From assembly GCA_019114205.1 (NCBI GenBank), contig DXFY01000032.1, positions 1 to 55,282 on the forward strand: DNA of 55,282 bases, read 5' to 3'. A model generated the notes under the pieces. The model had not been told where the DNA came from, made no database searches, and was given only the letters and a program-made list of their open reading frames with translations. Position 1 is the stretch's first letter, and every line of letters starts with the position of its first letter. The translations under genes and the position numbers were made by a program. Origin of the DNA: Candidatus Tidjanibacter gallistercoris (GTDB lineage Bacteria > Bacteroidota > Bacteroidia > Bacteroidales > Rikenellaceae). Of the stretch, positions 43,409 to 51,767 are shown piece by piece.

Positions 43409-44524
43409 ATGAACTATTCCGAACACTGGGAACACCACCACAGGGAAGAGCACGGCGACAGCGCCCTCAGCGTAGCGGAAGGAGTCGCCGCCCAGCCGAC
43501 CGTAAATCCCAACTTCCACCGCAAGCGGCGCCCCGCGCTCTCCGCCGACCAATACGTGGAGGGCATCCTCGCGGGCGACATCACCGTACTGTCGCAGGCC
43601 ATCACGCTCGTCGAGAGCAGCCGGCCCGAACACTACGAACAGGCGCAGGAAATCATCGAACGCTGCCTGCCCCGTTCGGGGGAATCGGTACGGGTCGGCA
43701 TCACGGGCGTGCCGGGTGCCGGCAAATCCACCTTCATCGAGGCCGTCGGAGACATGGTGACCTCGCACGGCCACAGGCTGGCCGTGCTCGCCATCGACCC
43801 CAGCTCGGAGCGGAGCGGGGGTTCCATACTCGGCGACAAGACGCGCATGGAGCGCATTTCGTCCAATCCCGACGTCTTCATACGTCCTTCCCCTTCGGCG
43901 GGTTCGCTCGGCGGCGTAGCCCGCAAGACGCGCGAGACGGTCATCCTGTGCGAAGCGGCCGGATTCGATACGATATTCATCGAAACGGTCGGAGTCGGAC
44001 AGAGCGAAACGGCCGTACATTCCATGGTGGACATCTTCATGCTGCTCCAGATTTCCGGAGCCGGCGACGAGCTGCAAGGCATCAAACGCGGCATCATGGA
44101 GATGGCCGACCTGGTGGTCATCACCAAAGCAGACGGCGAAAACATCCGCAAGGCCGAACTGGCGAAGGCACAACTCGCCAATGCGCTCCACCTTTTCCCC
44201 GAACCGGAATCGGGCCGGCGGCCGCAGGTTTTCACTTGTTCCGCGGTGGACGGCAGCGGGCTGGAGACCGTCTGGAAAGAGGTCGAAGACTTCATCGGAT
44301 TCACCCGCCGCAACGGTTTCTTCACCTCCAACCGGCGCCGGCAGAACAAATACTGGATGTACGAAAGCATCAACGAGGCGCTGCGCAACAGCTTCTACCG
44401 CGACCCGTCCATCGAGCGGGCACTCCCCGACTTCGAGCGTAGGGTGCTCGCCGACCGGCTCAGTTCGTTCGTTGCGGCCCGCAAGCTGCTCGACCTGTAT
44501 TTCGGGGACATGCACCGCAAATAA
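43409..44524 (+). CDS. meaB: Methylmalonyl-CoA mutase-associated GTPase MeaB
   Basis: 371 residues. G1 motif 'GVPGAGKSTF' (100-109 region), then 'LAVLAIDPSSERSGGSILGD', 'TIFIETVGVGQSETAVHSMV' and the base-recognition part 'VVITKADGENIRKAE'. The C-terminal helices mediate dimerisation. MeaB protects and gates cobalamin loading of methylmalonyl-CoA mutase, with GTP hydrolysis as the switch. The mutase genes are not in the window, but mce and the decarboxylase lie 2 kb away. The N-terminus is His/Glu-rich ('EHWEHHHREEHG'), an oddity of unknown meaning. Confidence 0.94.
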   Translation: MNYSEHWEHHHREEHGDSALSVAEGVAAQPTVNPNFHRKRRPALSADQYVEGILAGDITVLSQAITLVESSRPEHYEQAQEIIERCLPRSGESVRVGITGVPGAGKSTFIEAVGDMVTSHGHRLAVLAIDPSSERSGGSILGDKTRMERISSNPDVFIRPSPSAGSLGGVARKTRETVILCEAAGFDTIFIETVGVGQSETAVHSMVDIFMLLQISGAGDELQGIKRGIMEMADLVVITKADGENIRKAELAKAQLANALHLFPEPESGRRPQVFTCSAVDGSGLETVWKEVEDFIGFTRRNGFFTSNRRRQNKYWMYESINEALRNSFYRDPSIERALPDFERRVLADRLSSFVAARKLLDLYFGDMHRK

Positions 44525-44551
44525 CGCCCCGCCTCCGTCCTGCAATCCATC

Positions 44552-44589
44552 CCGTCCCCGGCCGTGCCCAGCGACCGGGGACGGTTTTT
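44552..44589 (+). terminator. Terminator of meaB
   Basis: Arms CCGTCCCCGG and CCGGGGACGG around 16 bases, followed by TTTTTCC, 28 bases past the stop. Confidence 0.85.
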
Positions 44590-44692
44590 CCCGGCATCAT
44601 TCCCAAACTCCTGCTCTCCCCGGAATTCCGCCGCCCCTTCAACAGCCCGGACAAAACGACACACCGCTACTCCGGCGAGGGCAAAGGGTAAA

Positions 44693-44719
44693 GGGGGGTG
44701 CACGCCGTGCGCGCCCCCC
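44693..44719. repeat. G6/C6 hairpin
   Basis: Six G, then GCAC/GTGC inner arms, then six or more C. Lies between the meaB and M3 peptidase terminators; role unknown. Confidence 0.45.
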
Positions 44720-44735
44720 CTTGCATGCTCTTGTC

Positions 44736-44770
44736 AAAAAGCGGTGCCCTCCTTATCGGGAGGGCACCGC
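44736..44770 (-). terminator. Terminator of the M3 peptidase gene
   Basis: Arms GCGGTGCCCTCC / GGAGGGCACCGC with a short loop; on the minus strand followed by TTTTTGAC. It lies 56 bases past the stop at 44826. Confidence 0.85.
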
Positions 44771-44825
44771 ATGTCCATAGGCTGCAACACACCAAGAACC
44801 GCAGCAACCGCCGTCCGTGCCGGGG

Positions 44826-46970
44826 CTATTCCGCTTCGCACCCCGATGCCGGGGCCTCGACGAGCCCGCGCGCCACGAGCATCGGCAGGCGGCCGGGCTG
44901 ACGGCCGCGGAAGTTTTCGTAAAGCACCATACCGTCCTCAGTCCCTCCTTTGGAAAGCAGTTCCTCGCGGAAACGTGCGGCCACCTTTTTGTTGAACAGT
45001 TCGCCCGTTTCCCTGAACGCTTCGAACGCATCCTTGTCCAGCACCTCCGCCCAAAGATAACCGTAATATCCGGCTGCATACCCGCCGTCGAAAATATGCG
45101 AGAAATAAGGATAACGGTACCGCGGCCTGATTTGCGGTATCAATCCGCGCTCCTCGTTCAGCACGCGCTCTTCGAACCGATTGATATCCATCGGCACATA
45201 CTCAGGAAGATTATGCAGGTCCATGTCGGAATAGGAGGCGGCGGCCAACTCCACCGTCTCGAAACCCTGGTTGAACAGCGCGCTCTTCCGGATGCGCTCT
45301 ATCAGGTTTTCCGGAATGACCTTGCCCGTCTGCCAGTGGATGGCGTAGCTGCGGAGCATTTCCGGCTCGATGGCCCAGTTCTCCATAATCTGCGAGGGAA
45401 GCTCGACGAAATCGTGCTCTACGTCGAGCAGCCCCCTGTAGGGCACGTCGCTGAACAGCGCATGGAGCGCATGCCCGAATTCATGGAAGAAGGTCTTGGT
45501 CTCGTCCAAGTCCAGCAGTGCGGGAATGCTGCCGTTCGGACGGGTGAAATTCGCCACGATATAGACGACGGGCACCACCCGCTCGCCGTCCCGGTAGCTC
45601 TGGTTGCGGAACGTACCGCACCACGCCCCTGGCCCCTTGCGGCCGGCACGCGGGTACAGGTCCATGTACAGGATACCGAGCAGGCTGCCGTCGGCGTCGT
45701 ACACCTCGTAGGCCACGCACTCGTTGTTGTACACGGGCAGTGCGGCAGGCCGGAACGTGATGCCGTAGAGCCTGTTGCTGAGCTCGAATATCCCCTGCTT
45801 CACGTTTTCGAGCGAGAAATAGGGCCTCAGCGCCTCCTGGTCGAGATTGTACTGCGCCTTGCGTACCTTCTCGGCATAATACCACCAGTCCCACGGCTCG
45901 AAATCGTCGCTGCCGTCCTCCTTGCGTTTCATCTCTTTCATCCGTTCGAGCTCCTCGCCCGCCTTGCCGAGTGCCGGCGTCCAAATTTCGTCGAGCAGTC
46001 CATAGACGTTCTCCGGCGTTTTCGCCATGTTGCCGTCGAGCACATACGCGGCATGCGAGTCGTAACCGAGCAGGTTGGCCCGGCGCGTGCGCAGTTCGAT
46101 GATTTCGCCTATAAGCTCCTTGTTGTCGAGCTCGTCGTCATGGTTGCACTTCTCGTTATAGGCCGTATAGAGCTCCTCGCGCAGGTCGCGGCGCGGCGAA
46201 TAGGTGAGGAAGGGTATCATGCTGGGTTTGCTGATGTCGAACAGGTATTTGTTGTCGCCCAGCCCGGCCTCCTTCGCGGCATTGCGGGCAGCACCGCGGA
46301 CACCCGAAGGCAGGCCCTCCACCTCGTCCTCCCCCAGCACCATGCGGTAACGGGCGTTCTCCGCGAGCAAGTTTTTGCCGAAACGGAACGTCAGTTCCGA
46401 CAGCCGGCTGTTCAATTCCCGGAACTCGGCCTTCTCTTCGGCCGAAAGCCCTGCTCCGGAACGGACGAACTTCCGGTATATCTTCTCCACAAGTCGCTGC
46501 TGCAACCGGTCGAGCCCTGCATCCCCGCGTCCTTCGTATACCTTCCGGATGCGTTCGAACAGTTTCCCGTCGAGCATGATGCCGTCGTAATGCTCCGACA
46601 GCATGGGCGCAACCTGCTCCTGCACGGCCTGCATCTGCGGGTCGGTATCGGCGGCGGCCACGCTCCAGAACACCTGTTCCACGCGGTCGAGTAGCTCTCC
46701 CGCGTTATCGAAGGCGAGCACGGTATTCTCGAAATCGGGTTCCTCCGGATTCTCCGCAATGGCCCTTATCTCCTCCTCATGCTCCTTCATGGCTTCCCGG
46801 AAAGCAGGCATGTAATCCGAAACCCTAATCCTGTCGAAAGGCGGCACCCCGTAGGGCGTATCCCACTCGGAAAGCAAAGGGTTCTCCCTCGCGGGCCCCT
46901 CCTGCTTTCCGCACGATGAAAGTACGGTCATAATACACAGCGTCGTTAATAGCAATGGAATTTTTTTCAT
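44826..46970 (-). CDS. M3 family metallopeptidase lipoprotein (oligopeptidase/dipeptidyl carboxypeptidase type)
   Basis: 714 residues, the usual size. Lipoprotein signal 'LCIMTVLSSCGKQ' with Cys about 20. The helical M3 fold contains the zinc motif HEFGH at 496-500 ('KTFFHEFGHALHALF') and a later Glu in 'DFVELPSQIMENWAIEP', plus the C-terminal 'FDGGYAAGYYGYLWAEVLDK'. It cleaves short peptides or dipeptides from peptide ends, here on the periplasmic side or cell surface given the anchor. Divergent from rsmE across an 84-base region with a -7 box TAGCTTTG at 47037-47030. Confidence 0.94.
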   Translation of the reverse strand: MKKIPLLLTTLCIMTVLSSCGKQEGPARENPLLSEWDTPYGVPPFDRIRVSDYMPAFREAMKEHEEEIRAIAENPEEPDFENTVLAFDNAGELLDRVEQVFWSVAAADTDPQMQAVQEQVAPMLSEHYDGIMLDGKLFERIRKVYEGRGDAGLDRLQQRLVEKIYRKFVRSGAGLSAEEKAEFRELNSRLSELTFRFGKNLLAENARYRMVLGEDEVEGLPSGVRGAARNAAKEAGLGDNKYLFDISKPSMIPFLTYSPRRDLREELYTAYNEKCNHDDELDNKELIGEIIELRTRRANLLGYDSHAAYVLDGNMAKTPENVYGLLDEIWTPALGKAGEELERMKEMKRKEDGSDDFEPWDWWYYAEKVRKAQYNLDQEALRPYFSLENVKQGIFELSNRLYGITFRPAALPVYNNECVAYEVYDADGSLLGILYMDLYPRAGRKGPGAWCGTFRNQSYRDGERVVPVVYIVANFTRPNGSIPALLDLDETKTFFHEFGHALHALFSDVPYRGLLDVEHDFVELPSQIMENWAIEPEMLRSYAIHWQTGKVIPENLIERIRKSALFNQGFETVELAAASYSDMDLHNLPEYVPMDINRFEERVLNEERGLIPQIRPRYRYPYFSHIFDGGYAAGYYGYLWAEVLDKDAFEAFRETGELFNKKVAARFREELLSKGGTEDGMVLYENFRGRQPGRLPMLVARGLVEAPASGCEAE

Positions 46971-47029
46971 ACTTTTATGCGGTTATTCTGCCGGCGGGAC
47001 ATGCCCCGCCCCTATACGATACAAACGTA

Positions 47030-47037
47030 CAAAGCTA
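47030..47037 (-). promoter_or_regulatory. -7 box TAGCTTTG of the M3 peptidase gene
   Basis: Minus-strand TAGCTTTG, 59 bases before the ATG at 46970. Confidence 0.5.
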
Positions 47038-47054
47038 CCATTTTAGAGATACAA

Positions 47055-47765
47055 ATGCAATTATTTTACGCCCCCGGCATCTCCCTGCCCGAATATACGC
47101 TCTCCGAAGAGGAATCGGCCCACTGCATGAAGGTGCTGCGCCTGGGTGCCGGCGACGAGTTGTTCCTCACCGACGGTCGCGGGAATCTATACCGGGCGGC
47201 CGTGACGGTGCCCGACGCGAAACGGTGCCGGGTACGCATCACGGATACGTTTCCCGAATACGGCAGACGCAGTTACGGACTGACGGTGGCCGTCGCTCCG
47301 ACCAAGAACACCGACCGTTACGAATGGTTCCTCGAAAAGGCCACCGAAACGGGCATCGACCGCATCATTCCCATCGAATGCCGCCACAGCGAACGCCGAA
47401 CCCTCCGGCGCGACCGCGGCGAACGCGTGGTGACGAGCGCCGTCAAACAGTCGCTCAAGGCCTACCATCCGCAACTGGACGAGCTGACGCCCCTGGCCGG
47501 CGTGATAGGCATGCCTTTTGACGGGACGAAACTGATTGCCCACTGCCGGCCCGCACCGGAACGGAAATTCATCGGCGAGGCGGTACGCAAAGGCGGGAAC
47601 ACGCTCGTGCTGATAGGGCCCGAAGGCGACTTCACCGAAGAGGAAATAGCTGCGGCGCAGGAGGCCGGCTTCATTCCCGTCAGCCTCGGCGAAAGCCGGC
47701 TGCGTACGGAGACGGCGGCGCTCGCGGCAGTGACCGTCGTCGCATTCATCAACGGCATGGAATAG
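47055..47765 (+). CDS. rsmE: 16S rRNA (uracil(1498)-N3)-methyltransferase RsmE
   Basis: 236 residues from the ATG at 47055 ('MQLFYAPGISLPEYTLSEEE'); the 26 codons upstream do not fit the family. N-terminal PUA-like domain ('HCMKVLRLGAGDELFLTDGR') and a SPOUT knot with 'TKNTDRYEWFLEKATETGID', 'IGPEGDFTEEEIAAAQEAGF' and 'LGESRLRTETAALAAV'. It methylates U1498 of 16S rRNA in assembled 30S subunits. It leads an operon with two chromate transporter halves and a small GNAT. Confidence 0.94.
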   Translation: MQLFYAPGISLPEYTLSEEESAHCMKVLRLGAGDELFLTDGRGNLYRAAVTVPDAKRCRVRITDTFPEYGRRSYGLTVAVAPTKNTDRYEWFLEKATETGIDRIIPIECRHSERRTLRRDRGERVVTSAVKQSLKAYHPQLDELTPLAGVIGMPFDGTKLIAHCRPAPERKFIGEAVRKGGNTLVLIGPEGDFTEEEIAAAQEAGFIPVSLGESRLRTETAALAAVTVVAFINGME

Positions 47766-47827
47766 AACGGCATGTTCCGGACGGGTTTGCGGGCCAGCCG
47801 GGAAAAAGCCGCAACGATGCAGCCATT

Positions 47828-48451
47828 ATGGAAAAAAGACCGAAACGGATACACGACATACGACCGGACGGCAAGGGCAGTCCGAAAGTATGCCTGTCGC
47901 TCTTCACGACCTTTTTCAAGATAGGTACGTTCACCTTCGGCGGCGGATTCGCCATGATTCCGCTGATTGAACGGGAGATGATAGACCGCCGCGGCTGGAT
48001 AGAACGCGGCGACTTCCTCGAACTGCTCACGCTGGCCCAGTCGGCTCCGGGACCGATTGCGCTGAACGCCGCGGTCTTCGTCGGCTACAAGACGGCCGGT
48101 TACCGGGGGGCCTTCTCCGCCGTGGCGGGCGTCGTCCTTCCGTCGTTCGTCATCATCCTGCTGATTGCGATATACTTCACCGACATACGCCACAACCGCT
48201 ACGTAGAGGCCGCCTTCAAGGGGATGCGCCCGGCCGTGGTAGCCCTCATCGCCGCCCCCCTGCTGAACCTCGCCCGCGGCATGTCCTGGTGGAAAATAGC
48301 GCTCGCGGCGATTGCCGCGGTACTGGTCTGGCAACTGGGCATCTCCCCCATCTGGTTCATCGCGGCCGGAGCCGCGGCAGGTATCGTCCACACGCTCTAC
48401 GACCGGCACGGCTCGGCGGCAGGCGGCACGGGAAAGGAGAACGCGCAATGA
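47828..48451 (+). CDS. Chromate transporter family protein, first half
   Basis: 207 residues, about six membrane segments. Family motif 'FKIGTFTFGGGFAMIPLIER' near residue 28, then 'LLTLAQSAPGPIALNAAVFV' and 'AFKGMRPAVVALIAAPLLNL'. It is one CHR domain; short CHR proteins work as pairs encoded by adjacent genes. The stop overlaps the start of the second half by 4 bases (ATGA). CHR proteins export chromate or move sulfate; which ion applies here is not readable. Confidence 0.93.
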   Translation: MEKRPKRIHDIRPDGKGSPKVCLSLFTTFFKIGTFTFGGGFAMIPLIEREMIDRRGWIERGDFLELLTLAQSAPGPIALNAAVFVGYKTAGYRGAFSAVAGVVLPSFVIILLIAIYFTDIRHNRYVEAAFKGMRPAVVALIAAPLLNLARGMSWWKIALAAIAAVLVWQLGISPIWFIAAGAAAGIVHTLYDRHGSAAGGTGKENAQ

Positions 48452-48972
48452 TTTACCTGCAACTGCTGGCCTCCTACCTCAAAATCGGTTTCTTCGGCTT
48501 CGGAGGAGGATACGCCATGCTCTCGCTCATCCAGAACGAAATCGTGGTGCAGCGCGGCTGGCTCACCTCGGAACAGCTCACCGATATCATCGCCATTTCG
48601 CAAGTAACGCCCGGCCCCATCGCCATCAACAGCGCCACCTACGTGGGATACGCCGTCACGGGTACGGTATGGGGGGCCGCCCTGGCTACGACAGCGGTCT
48701 GCATCCCGTCGCTGACACTGATGCTCGCCGCGACGAAGTTCTATATGAAGCTGCACGCCAACCGCTACGTGGCAGGCGCCATGGAAGGAATGAAGCCCAT
48801 GATGATAGGCATGATACTGGCGGCGGCGCTCCTGCTGCTCACCCCCGATACGTTCATCGACTGGAAAAGCTGGGCGATACTCGCCGCGGCGTTCATCGCT
48901 TCGGTACGGAAGGTCAATCCCATTCTCCTCATCGTCCTGGCGGCGGTGGCAGGGTTATTGCTCTATCTGTAG
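48448..48972 (+). CDS. Chromate transporter family protein, second half
   Basis: 174 residues from the ATG at 48448, preceded by a good Shine-Dalgarno-like AAAGGAG, unusual in this phylum. CHR domain: 'LKIGFFGFGGGYAMLSLIQN', 'IIAISQVTPGPIAINSATYV', 'MEGMKPMMIGMILAAALLLL'. The frame stays open farther upstream but inside the first half gene, so the coupled start is chosen. Together with the first half it makes a two-subunit transporter of opposite membrane topology. Confidence 0.93.
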   Translation: MIYLQLLASYLKIGFFGFGGGYAMLSLIQNEIVVQRGWLTSEQLTDIIAISQVTPGPIAINSATYVGYAVTGTVWGAALATTAVCIPSLTLMLAATKFYMKLHANRYVAGAMEGMKPMMIGMILAAALLLLTPDTFIDWKSWAILAAAFIASVRKVNPILLIVLAAVAGLLLYL

Positions 48973-48992
48973 GCGAATTCAACGCGCATCCC

Positions 48993-49295
48993 ATGAAAGA
49001 TTACAGATTCAGCAACAATACGGTCGAGCGAAGGTACGAACTCGACCTGGAAGACGGGCAAACAGCCATGATAGAATACCGCGTCATGCCCACCGGCGAA
49101 GTGGCGCTCACCCACACCGAAGTTCCCTACGACCATATCAATCAGGGCGTCGGCAGCCAGATAGCGCACAAGGCGCTTACCGACATCCGGGAGCGCGGTA
49201 CCCGCGTGATACCGCAGTGCGGATTCGTGGCGTCCTATATCCGCCGCCATCCCGAATGGCAGGAAATCGTGGCCGTGAGCGAACGTATCCGGTGA
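48993..49295 (+). CDS. Small GNAT family acetyltransferase (YjdJ-like)
   Basis: 100 residues. The compact fold is that of small GCN5-related proteins: 'AMIEYRVMPTGEVALTHTEV', the CoA-binding turn 'DHINQGVGSQIAHKALTDIR', then 'TRVIPQCGFVASYIRRHPEW', the usual signature. These small enzymes are of unknown substrate. It starts 20 bases after the second chromate transporter gene. Confidence 0.92.
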   Translation: MKDYRFSNNTVERRYELDLEDGQTAMIEYRVMPTGEVALTHTEVPYDHINQGVGSQIAHKALTDIRERGTRVIPQCGFVASYIRRHPEWQEIVAVSERIR

Positions 49296-49308
49296 CGGCC
49301 CGAAAGAA

Positions 49309-49354
49309 GACGGAACATGCGGGCGCCACAGATGTGGCGCCCGCATGTTCCGTC
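49309..49354. repeat. Perfect inverted repeat, 22-bp arms
   Basis: Arms at 49309-49330 and 49333-49354 are fully complementary with only 2 bases between. No T-run follows on either strand. It lies between the small GNAT and the Eis-like gene. Confidence 0.85.
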
Positions 49355-49404
49355 GTTCCGCAGGGAAAGCCCCGAAAGGGAGAACAAGACCCGATTATTT
49401 TCGA

Positions 49405-49412
49405 TACCTTTG
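49405..49412 (+). promoter_or_regulatory. -7 box TACCTTTG before the Eis-like gene
   Basis: Fits TAnnTTTG, 19 bases before the ATG at 49432; no -33 match. Confidence 0.5.
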
Positions 49413-49431
49413 CACAAACGCTCCGGTACAG

Positions 49432-50652
49432 ATGCACGAGAACAAGATAAGGGAAAACCTGCGAATCAAGCCCGTCAGCCTGAAATACCTCGACCAGTAC
49501 AACCGACTGCTGCGCTACGTCTTCCAGGTAACCGACCGGGAACTCGAAGAAAGCGGGTACGAAGACGGGGAGCTGAGACGGTCGAAACGCCCCATCCTGC
49601 AGGAGGCCGACGTATTCGGCTGGTTCACCCGCGACGACGAGCTCGTGTCGCAGATATGTATCTATCCGTGCGAAGTGAACATCCACGACCGCATCTTCAA
49701 AATGGGCGGCGTCACGGGCGTGGGAACCTATCCCGAATTCGCGGGCCTGGGGCTCATGAACGACCTGATACGCCTCGCTCTGCAAAAGATGCGCAAGGCA
49801 GGACAATTCGTTTCCTACCTCTACCCGTACTCCGTCCCCTATTACAGACGCAAGGGATGGGAAATCATGTCGGACCACATCACCTTCACCCTGAAGGATA
49901 CCGAAATTCCCCGGACGGTCGATGTACCGGGCCATGTCGAACGGCTCGAAGTGGGAGACCGGGACGTGAAGGAAACCTACGACCGCTTCGCCCGCTCGAC
50001 GCACGGAGCGCTTATCCGCAACGACTTCGAATGGATGGAATACTGGCGCTGGGAGAACGAGGAGGAACGCACCGCGGCCGTCTATTACGATGCGAAGGAT
50101 ACGCCTCAGGGGTTCCTGCTCTACTGGGTGGAAGACGACGTGTTCCATATCCGCGAAATGGTTTACCTCACGCAGGAAGCCCGCAAGGGATTGTGGAACT
50201 TCATCCGGGCCCACTATTCCATGATAGATGCCGTGAAGGGCAATCTCTATACGGGCGAACCGCTCGCCTTCCTGTTGGAAGAGAGCCAGATACAGGAAAC
50301 GATAGAACCCTACTTCATGGCCCGCATCGTGGATGTCGCCCGATTCCTCGGCCTTTATCCGTTCGAGGGCAGCGTGCGGCCGTTCCACTTCTGCGTCACC
50401 GACCCGATGGCCGAATGGAACAACGGTACATTCAGCATCGCGGCCGGACGGGACGGGAATGCAACCGTTTCGTCCGAGCCGGAAGGCAAGGCCGTCTACC
50501 TCGACATACAGACGCTCTCGGCCATGCTCATGGGCTACAGGCGCCCATCCTACCTCGCCAAAATCGAACGGCTGCACACCGACCGCCGGACGCTGCGGCT
50601 GCTGGAGGAAATCATCCCCGACGGACAGCCCTACTTCTCCGACTATTTCTGA
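49432..50652 (+). CDS. GNAT family N-acetyltransferase, Eis-like
   Basis: 406 residues from the ATG at 49432 ('MHENKIRENLRIKPVSLKYL'). The N-terminal GNAT domain has 'GGVTGVGTYPEFAGLGLMND' and 'VSYLYPYSVPYYRRKGWEI'; a second degenerate GNAT domain and a C-terminal sterol-carrier-like domain ('FSIAAGRDGNATVSSEPEGK', 'LDIQTLSAMLMGYRRPSYLA') follow, ending in 'PYFSDYF', the C-terminal aromatic carboxylate typical of Eis-type enzymes. Eis enzymes acetylate aminoglycosides and other amines as hexamers; the natural substrate here is unknown. Its own promoter box and the palindrome upstream separate it from the rsmE operon. Confidence 0.92.
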   Translation: MHENKIRENLRIKPVSLKYLDQYNRLLRYVFQVTDRELEESGYEDGELRRSKRPILQEADVFGWFTRDDELVSQICIYPCEVNIHDRIFKMGGVTGVGTYPEFAGLGLMNDLIRLALQKMRKAGQFVSYLYPYSVPYYRRKGWEIMSDHITFTLKDTEIPRTVDVPGHVERLEVGDRDVKETYDRFARSTHGALIRNDFEWMEYWRWENEEERTAAVYYDAKDTPQGFLLYWVEDDVFHIREMVYLTQEARKGLWNFIRAHYSMIDAVKGNLYTGEPLAFLLEESQIQETIEPYFMARIVDVARFLGLYPFEGSVRPFHFCVTDPMAEWNNGTFSIAAGRDGNATVSSEPEGKAVYLDIQTLSAMLMGYRRPSYLAKIERLHTDRRTLRLLEEIIPDGQPYFSDYF

Positions 50653-51710
50653 CGACTCCGCCCCGGCCGGACAAGGAGGACAACGGGGCACAGACCGGCG
50701 AAACGGGAAACATCGGGGACACGTACACGACACGCCCTTCCGCACCTTCCAGACTGCACGCATCCCGCTCCGGCGACAAGCACGCCGTCTTTCTGTCTGC
50801 CGCAACGACAAGAGGGCGGAAGGCAATCCGATGCCACCCGGAGATACGGTCGGAACGAACCTGCACCTGTCCGCGACCGGCTCTTCCCTCTTTCACCGGA
50901 TACACCGCACGACGGTACAGTTTCACGGCCTACGGAACGCGGAACGCCCCCTCTGCCGGATATCCCGAAATGCAGTTCCGTACCGGACAACACCTCACCG
51001 CCCCTGCCGGACGCATCCGGAATATCCACTCGCACCGGGCCCCTCGCCACCCGGCTCCCTTTCCCGGCGGCAGTCCCCCCGCCCCGAAAAGCCGCAGTCC
51101 AGCGGATGGAGGAAAAGCGACTGCACGATGCGGACAGCCGCAGCCCGACACCTTGCGTACCCGTTTCAACCGACCATCTTTTCCCGTTATCCTGCATCGG
51201 AATAATTCCGGCAACATCATGACACAGGCGCAACCGTACCGCCGCCCCTGCCGGACGCATCCGGAATATCCACCCGCACCGGACCCCGCTCGCCGCCCAG
51301 CTCCCTTTCCCGACGCAGCCCCCGCTCCGAAAAGCCGCAGTCCAGCGAATGGAGGAAAAGCGACTGCACGATGCGGACAGACGCAGCCCAATACCTCGCG
51401 TACCCGTTTCAACCGACCATCTTTTCCCGTTTTCCTGCATCGAAATAATTCCGGCAACACCATGAAGCAGGCGCGACTGTACCGCCGCCCCGGCCGGACG
51501 CATCCGGAATATCCGCCCGCACCGGGCCCCGCTCGCCGCCCGGCTCCCTTTCCCGGCGCAGCCCCCACTCCGAAAAGTTGCAGTCCAGCGGATAGAAGAA
51601 AAGCGAGAAAAATTCCGGAACGATGCGCACAAGGGTTCCGCCGAGCCGTCCGATACGGGGCGTGCGGCGAAAAGGAGGAGTAACCCGGACGCCTCCCCCC
51701 CCCTTCATAC
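50653..51710. other. Gene-free interval carrying a three-copy 244-bp tandem repeat
   Basis: About 1.06 kb between the Eis-like gene and the PepC-like gene. The second half is a tandem repeat array (see repeat entry). The first 340 bases show no gene, RNA or clear motif. Open frames in both directions are Arg/Pro/Gly-rich noise. Confidence 0.7.
50998..51625. repeat. Tandem repeat, two full copies and a shortened third, 244/243-bp period
   Basis: Copy 1 about 50998-51241, copy 2 about 51242-51484, copy 3 from about 51485. The block 'gccggacgcatccggaatat' starts at 51006, 51250 and 51493. Copy 3 matches up to about 51606 ('aaaagcga') and then skips to the 'aattccgg' part, as if about 95 bases were deleted. 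Copies differ by scattered substitutions. Confidence 0.92.
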
Positions 51711-51748
51711 AAAACAGGGGATGCGGCGCATCCGCCCGCATCCCCTGC
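51711..51748 (-). terminator. Terminator of the PepC-like gene
   Basis: Arms CAGGGGATGCGG / CCGCATCCCCTG around 9 bases; on the minus strand followed by TTTTGT. It lies 20 bases past the stop at 51768. Confidence 0.85.
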
Positions 51749-51767
51749 CCAATTCCTGCGCACCGCA

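Noticed and set aside
50998-51625. CRISPR array
   Set aside because: Units of about 244 bp that are similar along their whole length, not short repeats with unique spacers; no cas genes.
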